Virus record (IMG/VR): IMGVR_UViG_3300043410_001024
Location: 1-64,000 of that record
Origin: a virus
Strand: one strand, 5' to 3'
DNA length: 64,000 nucleotides
This document shows, piece after piece, positions 7,035 through 14,914 of the stretch (positions within the stretch are counted from its first letter, which is position 1; each line of letters opens with the position of its first letter). Under the pieces are notes generated by a model, which was given only the letters and a program-made list of their open reading frames with translations, did not search any database and was not told the DNA's origin. The position numbers were made by a program, and so were the translations under genes.

Positions 7035-8480
7035 TTAATTAAAAACTTTTACATTATAAGTATTTTCAAATACTTTAGAATCTCCTATGGTATTAACCAT
7101 TGGATGACCCTTAATATTCAGACTAGTATTGAGAAGCATTGGGCATCCGGTTTTAGAATACCACTCTTCCAATAGAGTTCTTACTTGTGGGTCGGCATTT
7201 TTTCCAACAGTTTGCACACGGCTGGTTCCATCAGCATGTACTATTCCTGGGAATTTATCTGGATATTTGCAAGTGGCGGTATATTGCATATATCGATTAT
7301 CGGTACTGATAAGGTCGAAATGTTCTGACGCGTGTTCCTCCAACACCATTGGTGCAAATGGACGAAATGCTTGTCTATCTTTAATTGTATTAACCCTATC
7401 TTTGATATTTGGTACACGCGGGTCAGCGATTAAGCTTCTGTTACCTAATGCGCGGGGTCCAAATTCTGCTTTACCTCTTGCTATACCACAAACTTGATTA
7501 GCGATAAGATATTCCACTATTTCTGCATTAGTGGAATGATACCCGATATCATATCCAATATATGGGTTAAACCGTATTCTATTTTTGGTATGTGCTAGCA
7601 CTGTTCCGATTGCGCTTCCTGCATCACCAGGATTTGGCATAATCCAAACATTATTAAAATATTTGTAAGCCAGTGGGTTGGCACTACAATTCAATGCGCA
7701 TCCACCCATGAATACTAAATTATCACTTGGAACTAGTTTTTTTGCCAGCTCTAGTGCATCTTTGAACATTCTATTATACACTAATTGTGTTCCAGATGCA
7801 ATATCAAAATAATCAGATACAGTTAAGTCTGGTGCCCAATCTAAGCAGCCACGGTGTAAATTCCGTCTAAACTTAAAATTATCAGCAACAAAATCGTCAT
7901 AGATGCGCTGTTCAAGTTTATTACCACCGTATGCTGCCATCCCCATTAAGATATATTCATCTTCGTTTGGTTTCAACCCAACTCGTTGAGTCATTGCGCT
8001 ATAAAACAGACCAATGCTATTGGGATAATTTTGAGACCATATTTTTTTTAATTTGTTTCCAGTACCATGCCAGATTGTCATGGTTTCAAATTCACCAATT
8101 GCGTCTATCACTAATATACAAGCATCAGCAAAGCTACTGGTATAATAGCCTGCAGCGGCGTGGCTATGATGATGTGCGGTATATGTAATTGGTACATTTA
8201 GATGATAAGTGGATAGATATTTTTTGATATTATTATCATCAAATTTTAATCCTTGCCCAGCTACTAGTTGTCTAATTGATTTAAGTAATGGGCGTTCATA
8301 CCAGTATATTTTTGATGGGTTTCCAAACTTAGATGCATAATTTATTAATTCATCACAAAGATTGGCATCATTTTTAATGCCGCTAAATCTTTCACTATGA
8401 CTAGCAAAAATCAAATTGTTGTTATCAAATACAGCAAGTGCGGCATCATGGCTATTTGCACTAATTCCCCATGTTATCAT
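7035..8480 (-). CDS. NodU/CmcH/TobZ-family O-carbamoyltransferase
   Basis: Transfers a carbamoyl group from carbamoyl phosphate, through carbamoyl-AMP, to a hydroxyl. The Kae1-like ATPase domain is clear: GISANSHDAALAV at residues 5-17, HHHSHA at 103-108 with metal-binding histidines, VIDAIGEFET and GMAAYGG. The C-terminal carbamoyltransferase domain has EFGPRALGNRSLIADPR and LLNTSLNIKGHPMV. At 481 aa it is shorter than many bacterial members (about 550-600). Family members in phages have been linked to DNA base modification (5-hydroxymethylcytosine to 5-carbamoyloxymethylcytosine). Placement between primase and gp41 fits a DNA substrate, but the substrate is inferred. Translation starts in an ATGA overlap with a 37-aa ORF and has no own Shine-Dalgarno. 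Confidence 0.92.
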   Translation of the reverse strand: MITWGISANSHDAALAVFDNNNLIFASHSERFSGIKNDANLCDELINYASKFGNPSKIYWYERPLLKSIRQLVAGQGLKFDDNNIKKYLSTYHLNVPITYTAHHHSHAAAGYYTSSFADACILVIDAIGEFETMTIWHGTGNKLKKIWSQNYPNSIGLFYSAMTQRVGLKPNEDEYILMGMAAYGGNKLEQRIYDDFVADNFKFRRNLHRGCLDWAPDLTVSDYFDIASGTQLVYNRMFKDALELAKKLVPSDNLVFMGGCALNCSANPLAYKYFNNVWIMPNPGDAGSAIGTVLAHTKNRIRFNPYIGYDIGYHSTNAEIVEYLIANQVCGIARGKAEFGPRALGNRSLIADPRVPNIKDRVNTIKDRQAFRPFAPMVLEEHASEHFDLISTDNRYMQYTATCKYPDKFPGIVHADGTSRVQTVGKNADPQVRTLLEEWYSKTGCPMLLNTSLNIKGHPMVNTIGDSKVFENTYNVKVFN

Positions 8481-8590
8481 TTGTAAATAAATGGGTCACG
8501 TTTGCGCATTTCTTCTATACGTTTTTTTAATTCTTGTTTTTCTTTATACCATTGAAATGGATGGAGTAAAATATATATAAATGTTCTCAT
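8477..8590 (-). CDS. 37-aa conserved-looking small protein coupled to primase and carbamoyltransferase
   Basis: A short ORF with AAGGA 6 nt before its ATG. Its start overlaps the primase stop (ATGA at 8587-8590) and its stop overlaps the carbamoyltransferase start (ATGA at 8477-8480). Both junctions are classic translational-coupling overlaps, strong evidence that it is translated. It begins with a hydrophobic/aromatic stretch (MRTFIYILLHPFQWY), then a charged helix (KEKQELKKRIEEMRKR) and ends DPFIYK. It could be a peripheral membrane anchor, a tiny adaptor for the carbamoyltransferase, or a coupling ORF that delivers ribosomes to a gene lacking its own binding site. No family identified. Confidence 0.75.
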   Translation of the reverse strand: MRTFIYILLHPFQWYKEKQELKKRIEEMRKRDPFIYK

Positions 8591-9561
8591 GTTGTTTCCT
8601 TAAACCATTGTTTTGCCCGAACCGCAATTGCGGCGGTTCCTGATTTTTTTGCTGTTACAATTAGCCATAATGTTGCCAATCTTCCTAATTGTACAACGGC
8701 ATCATTGATATCTTTAATACCAGGTGGATAATCTGGCATTGATACTGACCAACCATATTCCAACGCTTTACTTACTAGTTTTTCACCAGCGGCATCACGG
8801 TCGGGTACTAGAACGATTTCTTTTCGTAATTGTTTTAGTAGAATATCTTGTTGATCTTTAATTTCTGAACCTAGTAATGCACAGCCGCTAATACTAATTG
8901 CGTCGATTGGACCTTCGCATACAATTACAAAAGTTCGATTATCGGTTTGTGCATCTAGGTTAAACACATAACCCGGTTGTTGTTCTGCGAGATATCTAGT
9001 TTTATCATTATTAACTGCCCTAGCGGTATATCCTACAATTTTTCCTTTGTAATAATACGGCATAATAAGACGATTATTAAATCCTGTTCGTGGGGTCCAG
9101 TAAAAATTATAATCTTCTAAGAACAAGTTTCGGGTGTTCATATACTCTAAAACTGGGAATAATTCTTCTGGTACATCATTAATAAAGTCTAAAATTGGTT
9201 TTGCATCTAACGGTAACGCACGAGCATCGAATCGTGGGATTGATGGGATGGTGGTGGTATCCGAATGTTCGTGTAAGTATTTGATAGCGGCAAAAACTAA
9301 TTTAGTTACTAGATCGTCTGGGACATTAAGGTGTCGTAAAAATGCTTTCATATTTTTACTAAGTTGGCGACCTGGCTGCCAACTACACTTGAATCCACAA
9401 TTAAAGCAATGGTATGAAATTGCGTCGCCTTCATTTACAATGAACCCACCGCGTTGGCGAGTATCATTGCAACATACGGCATTGAAAGAAACCCAGCCAC
9501 TTGGAGTGGTTTTCCGTTTGGCTGGGAGATATAATTGAATGGTATCTGTGATTAAGTTCAT
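8587..9561 (-). CDS. 61: DNA primase, T4 gp61
   Basis: Makes RNA primers for lagging-strand synthesis together with gp41. At 324 aa it is close to T4 gp61 (342). The N-terminal zinc-ribbon region has cysteines at 30, 31, 52, 55 and 59 (VCCND, HCFNCGFKC). The Toprim catalytic core is visible as CEGPIDAISISG (the Glu of motif 1) and VLVPDRDAAGEKL (the DxD). The start at ATG 9561 has no Shine-Dalgarno. A consensus promoter -10 box lies 6 nt upstream, so the mRNA may be leaderless. The gene heads a coupled operon with the 37-aa ORF and the carbamoyltransferase. Confidence 0.9.
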   Translation of the reverse strand: MNLITDTIQLYLPAKRKTTPSGWVSFNAVCCNDTRQRGGFIVNEGDAISYHCFNCGFKCSWQPGRQLSKNMKAFLRHLNVPDDLVTKLVFAAIKYLHEHSDTTTIPSIPRFDARALPLDAKPILDFINDVPEELFPVLEYMNTRNLFLEDYNFYWTPRTGFNNRLIMPYYYKGKIVGYTARAVNNDKTRYLAEQQPGYVFNLDAQTDNRTFVIVCEGPIDAISISGCALLGSEIKDQQDILLKQLRKEIVLVPDRDAAGEKLVSKALEYGWSVSMPDYPPGIKDINDAVVQLGRLATLWLIVTAKKSGTAAIAVRAKQWFKETT

Positions 9562-9567
9562 TATGCT

Positions 9568-9596
9568 ATTATACTATAGCACAATAATTTTGTCAA
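9568..9596 (-). promoter_or_regulatory. Consensus sigma-70 promoter for primase
   Basis: -35 TTGACA (9591-9596), 17-nt spacer, -10 TATAAT (9568-9573), all on the minus strand. The distance from the -10 box to the ATG is only 6 nt. The promoter sits at the end of the upstream structural gene. Confidence 0.9.
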
Positions 9597-10671
9597 CCAT
9601 TCCTGAGTAATTAATACCTGATACAACATAGGTATGAGTTCCAGTTGATGCAACGCCATCTATTGATATTGCTGCAATTGAACTGATTGTATAACTAGAT
9701 GGGGCGGTGGATGAGTTACCGTTGACGCCGGTAACGGTTATAAACAAATCGTTTACTGTGTCAACACCGCCTAATTGGGTACCTGGTACTCGTATGATAG
9801 CGCCAGTGGTATAACCGGTACCAGCATTACGAATAGTAACAGAATATTGGCCGCCTGATTTAACGACGTCGAATGATGCGCCAATTCCATTTACTGAAAG
9901 TGATTGATATGACACTCTAAAATATGAATAGTCATTAATTGGTACTGATGCGGCAAATGGTATTATACCTGTATATTTTCCATCTTGAGGTGTTTGTGTC
10001 CAAGAGCCAAATGGTTTACCAGCGGCTTTGAATGCTTCAACATTTATCGTGTCATTTTTAGTTGCATCGATCCATATTGACCCGACGAATCCAGTTACGT
10101 GGATTTCAAAGGACATAGTGGCTGATGGAATTGCTTCGTATGACTTACAAGGAATTGCTGATGAATGATAAATTGGCACGCCATTTAAATCAATTTCAGC
10201 GGTAAATGTATCAAACACGCGAGATGGTTTTGTTTTTGGCATAGCATTATTGGCTAGTTGTAAATATCCAACTGCGCTAAATCGTGCATCGGCATATAAC
10301 ATTACTACATCTTGATTATCTTTAGTTGCAGTTACGCTATATACTAGGGATTGTTCAGACAATCCAGCTAAATCAGTAGATGGAATAGTTACAGTTGAGA
10401 TACCTTTTAGGTCGGTTGGTGCTACAGTATAAGGACTGTTAGGCAATGCGTTCCCGGAAACATCCATTACATTCATTTGGATGTCGGAAAAAATTGTTAA
10501 GTCTATGCGTTTTTGGTCAGCATTCTTGATATCGAATTCGATGGTGTTATCGATACCGTTATATATTTTGATAGTTCGTTGGTACACGTTAGTAAACTCC
10601 ACTGTGAATCCTGCCAAATCAGCAAGTAGTTCTATTCTATTTGGATATAAATATCTTGATATTTTTTGCAT
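9574..10671 (-). CDS. Virion structural protein, T4-like marine phage type, 365 aa
   Basis: The N-terminus (MQKISRYLYPNRIELLADLAG, YQRTIKIYNGIDNTIEFDI, NADQKRIDLT) is of a type I recognise from structural proteins of cyanophage-like T4 phages. Residues about 275-310 (TIRNAGTGYTTGAIIRVPG, QLGGVDTVNDLFITVTGV) are shared in pattern with the giant fibre proteins at 49-62 kb (GTGYSASTTIKILGTQVGG), so it is probably an exposed beta-rich particle component. It lies inside the replication cluster, but a late-type GATAAATA box at 10705-10712 gives it separate timing. Exact location in the virion unknown. Confidence 0.75.
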   Translation of the reverse strand: MQKISRYLYPNRIELLADLAGFTVEFTNVYQRTIKIYNGIDNTIEFDIKNADQKRIDLTIFSDIQMNVMDVSGNALPNSPYTVAPTDLKGISTVTIPSTDLAGLSEQSLVYSVTATKDNQDVVMLYADARFSAVGYLQLANNAMPKTKPSRVFDTFTAEIDLNGVPIYHSSAIPCKSYEAIPSATMSFEIHVTGFVGSIWIDATKNDTINVEAFKAAGKPFGSWTQTPQDGKYTGIIPFAASVPINDYSYFRVSYQSLSVNGIGASFDVVKSGGQYSVTIRNAGTGYTTGAIIRVPGTQLGGVDTVNDLFITVTGVNGNSSTAPSSYTISSIAAISIDGVASTGTHTYVVSGINYSGMVDKIIVL

Positions 10672-10704
10672 TAGTTAGTATCCGGCTGGTTTTCATGTTT
10701 ATAG

Positions 10705-10712
10705 TATTTATC
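10705..10712 (-). promoter_or_regulatory. Late-type promoter GATAAATA (leftward)
   Basis: Minus-strand GATAAATA upstream of the structural gene starting at 10671; an NATAAATA late box. It forms a divergent pair with the plus-strand box at 10725-10732. Confidence 0.5.
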
Positions 10713-10724
10713 GTATACTGTGAT

Positions 10725-10732
10725 GATAAATA
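10725..10732 (+). promoter_or_regulatory. Late-type promoter GATAAATA (rightward)
   Basis: Plus-strand GATAAATA 22 nt before the ATG at 10755, the only rightward gene in this part of the replication cluster. Confidence 0.45.
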
Positions 10733-10754
10733 TAGCTTACACTATATAAAATAA

Positions 10755-11129
10755 ATGACGACATTAAGAAATGAAATAGAACAGAATCTACCATATGTTA
10801 GTGTATTAACATATGGTGGTAATGAATATATAGGAATAATTATAAATCAAGATCAATATGTAACAAGCTTTTACGATTTTGGTACATTGAAATCACCGTC
10901 TGAAAAGGCGCAACTATTAGATATTGGTGAGATTTGGTGGTGGGAATCTAACAGACAATTCCCCATATCTATCTTTTGTAGGGATCAAATACAACCATTT
11001 AATTATTCTATAAAAACTTTTAATAGCAAGGACACCCGTATAATTTTAGGTCCAATAGTAAATATAATGGACTTAACCATTAAACGGGCGAAACGAAAAT
11101 CTATTACGCTAGTAAGAAAAGTCAGATAA
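10755..11129 (+). CDS. Unknown protein, 124 aa
   Basis: No family recognised. It is an isolated rightward gene between leftward genes, ending at the base before the next gene's stop. It looks beta-rich (YVSVLTYGGNEYIGIIINQDQ, GEIWWWESNRQFPISIF) with a basic C-terminus (IKRAKRKSITLVRKVR) that could bind nucleic acid. No clear Shine-Dalgarno. A late-type box upstream suggests late expression. There is no terminator between it and the convergent gene, so antisense overlap of transcripts is likely. Confidence 0.6.
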   Translation: MTTLRNEIEQNLPYVSVLTYGGNEYIGIIINQDQYVTSFYDFGTLKSPSEKAQLLDIGEIWWWESNRQFPISIFCRDQIQPFNYSIKTFNSKDTRIILGPIVNIMDLTIKRAKRKSITLVRKVR

Positions 11130-11702
11130 TTAAAGCAATGATTCGGTGATAAGATTCATTTGTACTATCACCGCAACTGCGTAAGAAATTGCGTGTGATT
11201 TTTTAAAATAATATTCACCTGTGGTTGGCGGCACCCATACCTCGTTCATCACCGTGGTCCAATCTTTCCCAATCAGATAGCGTTTCGCGGGGCGTATCAT
11301 TGCTAGGACTGCAGCTAATTGTTCCACCGAAGTCGGCAATGTTTGTTTCAGAATATCGGTATGCCCGTTCAAATGAAATAGTAGATTCACAAACTCTTCG
11401 TTTACTAAAAGTTCCCATATGGGCTCAGTCTCCATCAGTTTAAGTAAATGGTCGTTATCCTTAACGCCATTATATACGTGGACATTTAAGAAGTCAATTT
11501 TAAAATATCCACGTGATTCTGCTTCTTTGTAATCAATTGTGCTTAAATTTGTAATAGGATTATGTGGTATTTGTTGTACATATATTCCAGAGTTATGTGC
11601 AACTAAGTTTGTTTCGGTGGTGCGCGAGGCAATAATGTGTGGTAAGAAGTCCAATGCGGCTTTTCTGTCATAAAAATCAATATCGATATCAGGTGTTTTC
11701 AT
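11130..11702 (-). CDS. Miniature DnaE-like (DNA polymerase III alpha palm) protein, 190 aa
   Basis: Short segments match bacterial Pol III alpha in the same order. PDIDIDF at residues 4-10 (DnaE PDFDVDF) carries the first two catalytic Asp. NSGIYV corresponds to the HAGGVVI segment. FKIDFLNV (DnaE VKFDFLGL) has the third catalytic Asp. LLFHLNGHTDILKQ then resembles AVFQLESRGMKDLIK, and LAAVLAMIRPA resembles MIALVALFRPG. Near the C-terminus FKKSHAISYAVAV resembles FNKSHSAAYALVS. The PHP, fingers and tau-binding parts are absent; full DnaE is above 1100 aa. All three carboxylate positions are kept, so a metal-dependent role is possible, but independent polymerase activity is doubtful. It overlaps the upstream zinc-finger gene by 4 nt (ATGA). 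Confidence 0.72.
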   Translation of the reverse strand: MKTPDIDIDFYDRKAALDFLPHIIASRTTETNLVAHNSGIYVQQIPHNPITNLSTIDYKEAESRGYFKIDFLNVHVYNGVKDNDHLLKLMETEPIWELLVNEEFVNLLFHLNGHTDILKQTLPTSVEQLAAVLAMIRPAKRYLIGKDWTTVMNEVWVPPTTGEYYFKKSHAISYAVAVIVQMNLITESLL

Positions 11703-12379
11703 AGATTAGCATCTTTTACTAATTGTGTTACTATTTCTAAATCGGCTGGGTTACGTCTAAATTTTAATAACCAATACTGCGGGTCGATTGCGGAATTGAT
11801 CATATTTAATTGTTGGTCATCAAATTTTTTCAACATTGATTTTCCAGATTGGCAATTCAATACTAGCCAAGGACTAATTTTACCATCTTTGATATCAAAT
11901 GCTGCGCGGGATAAACTGGCATCATGAAAATATTTATCCCAATTTGTATTATGTGCATCAGCCCACGATATCATAGTTGATATACTGCGTTGCAATGCGG
12001 TTTCAACATTTTCACGTTTAAGTAGTTCTATAACGTACTTATCATACACTTCTTCATGACACCAATGATCTAATTTAATACTATTGGTAATTATATATTT
12101 TATGAAATGGTCTGGATATAATGGTTTTACGTTACTAACATAGCTACCAAATTTAACAAATGCGGTATAATATTGACTATTGCAAAAATCCTCATATGTT
12201 TTTTCTTTTGAGTTTTGCACAGTTTTGAAAAATTTTTTGAAAGTATCAAATGCAATCATTACGTGTTTTTCATGCTGGGCAAGTGCGCGACGTTTCTTTT
12301 CGCATACATGAACCATTAGCGTACTTTCACGTAAAAAACCATGATTGCAATACTTGCATACATATGGTTTTTCTGTCAT
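11699..12379 (-). CDS. C2H2 zinc-finger protein conserved in T4-like phages, 226 aa
   Basis: An N-terminal single zinc finger, YVCKYCNHGFLRESTLMVH followed by VCEKKRR, gives C-x2-C-x12-H-x-C spacing, a C2H2/C2HC-like finger. The rest is helical (KTYEDFCNSQYYTAFVKFG, HWCHEEVYDKYV, SPWLVLNC). I recognise this layout from cyanophage-type T4 genomes, where the function is unassigned. Its position between the possible gp62 and the DnaE-like protein, with ATGA overlaps on both sides, suggests a replication or late-transcription accessory role. Function not known. Confidence 0.7.
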   Translation of the reverse strand: MTEKPYVCKYCNHGFLRESTLMVHVCEKKRRALAQHEKHVMIAFDTFKKFFKTVQNSKEKTYEDFCNSQYYTAFVKFGSYVSNVKPLYPDHFIKYIITNSIKLDHWCHEEVYDKYVIELLKRENVETALQRSISTMISWADAHNTNWDKYFHDASLSRAAFDIKDGKISPWLVLNCQSGKSMLKKFDDQQLNMINSAIDPQYWLLKFRRNPADLEIVTQLVKDANL

Positions 12380-12852
12380 TTTAAAAGTTTCTTTGATTGT
12401 TTTTCATCTAATCCCAATTCCATAGCTAATGACGTTATTTCATTATCTGTGTACATTGATGCCAATAATTCTAATTCATCCATTTTGTAATTTGGATAAA
12501 GTTCTTGTAAGAATTTTATTTTTTTGTCTACATTATCGGTTTTCTTTTTATAGCCAATCCATTCGTGATAGAATACTTTACCATTTAGGTTACACATACA
12601 TAGCAACATCCATAGGAGTTTTGGATGTTGCTGTAAGGTATGCCAATGTTTATTAAAATATTCATTAACAGTTAAAACAAAATGTTCTTTTGTTTCCCTA
12701 CCACCAGATTTAACATTGCTGATATAACGATTCAGCCGGAATAAATCACCTTTAATTACTTTTTTATTGTCGTCATCGGATGCATCCCAGAGTTCTTTGA
12801 CATTTGTATCAACTGCTGCAAGTATTTCTTTTAATAGTAGGGTGTCTGTCAT
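12376..12852 (-). CDS. Replication-cluster protein, possibly clamp-loader small subunit gp62
   Basis: 158 aa, helical and lysine-rich. The segment LFRLNRYISNVKSG with TVNEYFNKHW has the spacing of the conserved FxxNRxLS...NxxN region of phage gp62 proteins, and the length is near T4 gp62 (187). The C-terminus (DELELLASMYTDNEITSLA) looks like a small helical bundle. The assignment is tentative because the large subunit gp44 and clamp gp45 are not in the window. It overlaps the downstream zinc-finger gene by 4 nt. Confidence 0.4.
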   Translation of the reverse strand: MTDTLLLKEILAAVDTNVKELWDASDDDNKKVIKGDLFRLNRYISNVKSGGRETKEHFVLTVNEYFNKHWHTLQQHPKLLWMLLCMCNLNGKVFYHEWIGYKKKTDNVDKKIKFLQELYPNYKMDELELLASMYTDNEITSLAMELGLDEKQSKKLLK

Positions 12853-12898
12853 AAATGTATTATTGTTGAATAGTGGTATGGTATTGGATATTATATCA

Positions 12899-13405
12899 TT
12901 ATAATAATTTATCCATGTGAATTATTTCACTTTGTCTTGAAACTTCTTTAATAAAGTAAGCACATTCTGGTTGTTCACCGTATCTTAACGGGGTTGCCAA
13001 TAGTTGCCCACTTTTCATTTTTGGAAAATACCATTTTATATCAGTATAGAAATTTACTATTTCAATTGGGTAAAATTCTAGCCTATATGAACTCAATGGA
13101 TTATATACCAATGCATCAAAACCACGGTCATTTAAACTGGTAAGTGGTATGATTTCTATATTTGCTGCACAAGTACTATCACCGACAGCAATGCACCAAT
13201 CTAGGGGCATTGTAATTTCTTTATTACCAATTCTAAGAACCATTGCCGGTGAATTAAATGATTCTAGAAATATTAATGGAACAAAAAAGAAATCTGGGTC
13301 TAATGGATTACTGTTATCTAATACACCAAATCTTGTGGAATCGTCCACCTCATCTGGTAAATTGTTTAATGAGAAAGTATTATTTTCAACTGTTAATATA
13401 TTCAT
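12899..13405 (-). CDS. Conserved T4-like phage protein of unknown function, 168 aa
   Basis: The start is ATG 13405 (MNILTVENNTFSL), with GGAAG about 8 nt upstream. A longer frame from a TTG at 13432 would overlap uvsW for no reason. Notable segments are FFVPLIFLESFNSPAMVLRIG, PLDWCIAVGD, RGFDALVYNPL and IKWYFPKMKSGQLLATPL. It appears to be a compact, beta-rich soluble protein with no obvious catalytic motif. It lies 4 nt after uvsW and is probably co-translated with it, so a recombination or replication accessory role is plausible but not shown. Confidence 0.65.
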   Translation of the reverse strand: MNILTVENNTFSLNNLPDEVDDSTRFGVLDNSNPLDPDFFFVPLIFLESFNSPAMVLRIGNKEITMPLDWCIAVGDSTCAANIEIIPLTSLNDRGFDALVYNPLSSYRLEFYPIEIVNFYTDIKWYFPKMKSGQLLATPLRYGEQPECAYFIKEVSRQSEIIHMDKLL

Positions 13406-13409
13406 TATA

Positions 13410-14876
13410 CTACTTCCAGTCAAGTTTTTCAATAGTAAATGGGTATTTTGCTTCTTTGTAAAACTTTTTACGTTCAGTTAGATGTTTCTTTGCATATTTA
13501 CATGTTGAGGTAACATCCCAAATTTGCACAAAATCTTTATCCTTAGCTTTTCTAATACCACGACCGATACTTTGGATTACTCTAGTAAAACTTTTACCAG
13601 GTTCAATTAATACTAAGTTAAAAATTCTAGGAATATTCAAACCAACAGCCGCGACGCCATAGGTTGCGATAATCACTTTATCGTCACTAGTTGATACCTC
13701 ATCATATTCGCTTTTTCTATCCTTAGTTTTAACTTCACCAGAAACAAAAACAGAATTAGGAATTAAGGTTGTTAACAATTTGCCGGTATCAATCCGATTG
13801 ACCAGTATTAGTGTATTACCAGTTGGTGTAACTATGTTATTTAAAATATCACTAATATAAGTTATTCTATCTTTATTTGTTACTAGGTATTTTATTTCAT
13901 CTGCGTATGAACGAAATGTTTCAGTGTCCAATAGCTGTAAAACGTTGACGTGGCACTGTGATAACACCCCCATATCTTGTAACTCATGGGCTTTAATACC
14001 ACCAACCACTTGCCCGATACTTGCAAAAATACTTTGATATTCAAATGGCTGCTTTGGCACTGTGCCAGTTAATCCCCATCTTATTGGTGCATTTTTTAAG
14101 TTCTGTGTTAAGAGATTTTTTAACACTTCTGCTTTTGCCATATGAACCTCATCAACGATTACGCCACAAACTCCATCTAGGAATTCAGCGAGCGTAACAA
14201 TATCAGCTTCATGGTTTTTACTTTTTTTATCTAATACATTAAGGCTTTGCCAAGTGCATATTGTATGGGTTTTACCTAAATCTTTTCTATCACCATAGTA
14301 AACACCAACGTCTAAACCACAGTTTTTGTAGTCTTCCTCGGTTTGTTCAACTAAAGATTTATTAGGTACAATAACAATACTTCTACCAAATTGTTCACAC
14401 AATTTTGACAGGGTGGCGGTGGTAATAGTTTTACCGGCACCAGTTGCGATTTCCTGTAAACTTTGTGGGTACTCTAGGAATTTATTAATGGCGGTTACTT
14501 GATAGTCACGCAACATAATAGGTTCACCAGCAAACTGATGGCCGTCTGGCCACACCACGCCTTGGTCTGCCCAATATGTTTCGGTAACTGGTGTGAACTG
14601 TAGGTTATATGGTTTTCTACAATCGGCTACGTCATCGATTGATATCCCCATTTTTCCTAAAATATTTAAGATTTCTTCAAGATGGCAGAGGTATCCTGAC
14701 CCGCCAACCCCAAACAATGAGACAAATCCATCCCATCTTCCAAGTTTAAATGCTGGTTGATGTCTAGCATATGGGATTTCATATTTAAAATGCGATGATA
14801 ATCTTTTTCTAGCATCCAATGGGAGGTTTTCGAATTTAAGATTTACTTCATCTTTGATGACTAAGCGTACTGTCAT
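13410..14876 (-). CDS. uvsW: RNA-DNA and DNA helicase UvsW
   Basis: Superfamily 2 helicase that, in T4, unwinds R-loops and branched DNA and drives the switch to recombination-dependent replication. At 488 aa it matches T4 UvsW (503). Motifs in order: the Q-like RDYQVTAINKFL, Walker A ATGAGKT at residues 144-150, DEVH (VIVDEVHMAK), LTGT (GLTGTVPKQ), and motif VI QSIGRGIRKAKDKD. The N-terminal 110 residues carry the UvsW substrate-recognition domain (HQPAFKLGRWDGFVSLFG). It sits in the recombination cluster with the UvsX and UvsY-like genes upstream. Confidence 0.93.
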   Translation of the reverse strand: MTVRLVIKDEVNLKFENLPLDARKRLSSHFKYEIPYARHQPAFKLGRWDGFVSLFGVGGSGYLCHLEEILNILGKMGISIDDVADCRKPYNLQFTPVTETYWADQGVVWPDGHQFAGEPIMLRDYQVTAINKFLEYPQSLQEIATGAGKTITTATLSKLCEQFGRSIVIVPNKSLVEQTEEDYKNCGLDVGVYYGDRKDLGKTHTICTWQSLNVLDKKSKNHEADIVTLAEFLDGVCGVIVDEVHMAKAEVLKNLLTQNLKNAPIRWGLTGTVPKQPFEYQSIFASIGQVVGGIKAHELQDMGVLSQCHVNVLQLLDTETFRSYADEIKYLVTNKDRITYISDILNNIVTPTGNTLILVNRIDTGKLLTTLIPNSVFVSGEVKTKDRKSEYDEVSTSDDKVIIATYGVAAVGLNIPRIFNLVLIEPGKSFTRVIQSIGRGIRKAKDKDFVQIWDVTSTCKYAKKHLTERKKFYKEAKYPFTIEKLDWK

Positions 14877-14914
14877 GCTACAATCCTTGTAGTGTTCATT
14901 TTCATCCTTGAAAA

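Noticed and set aside
12853-12898. TATAAT-like sequence as a promoter before the possible gp62 gene
   Set aside because: No -35 element at the right distance; the AT-rich gap makes chance matches likely.
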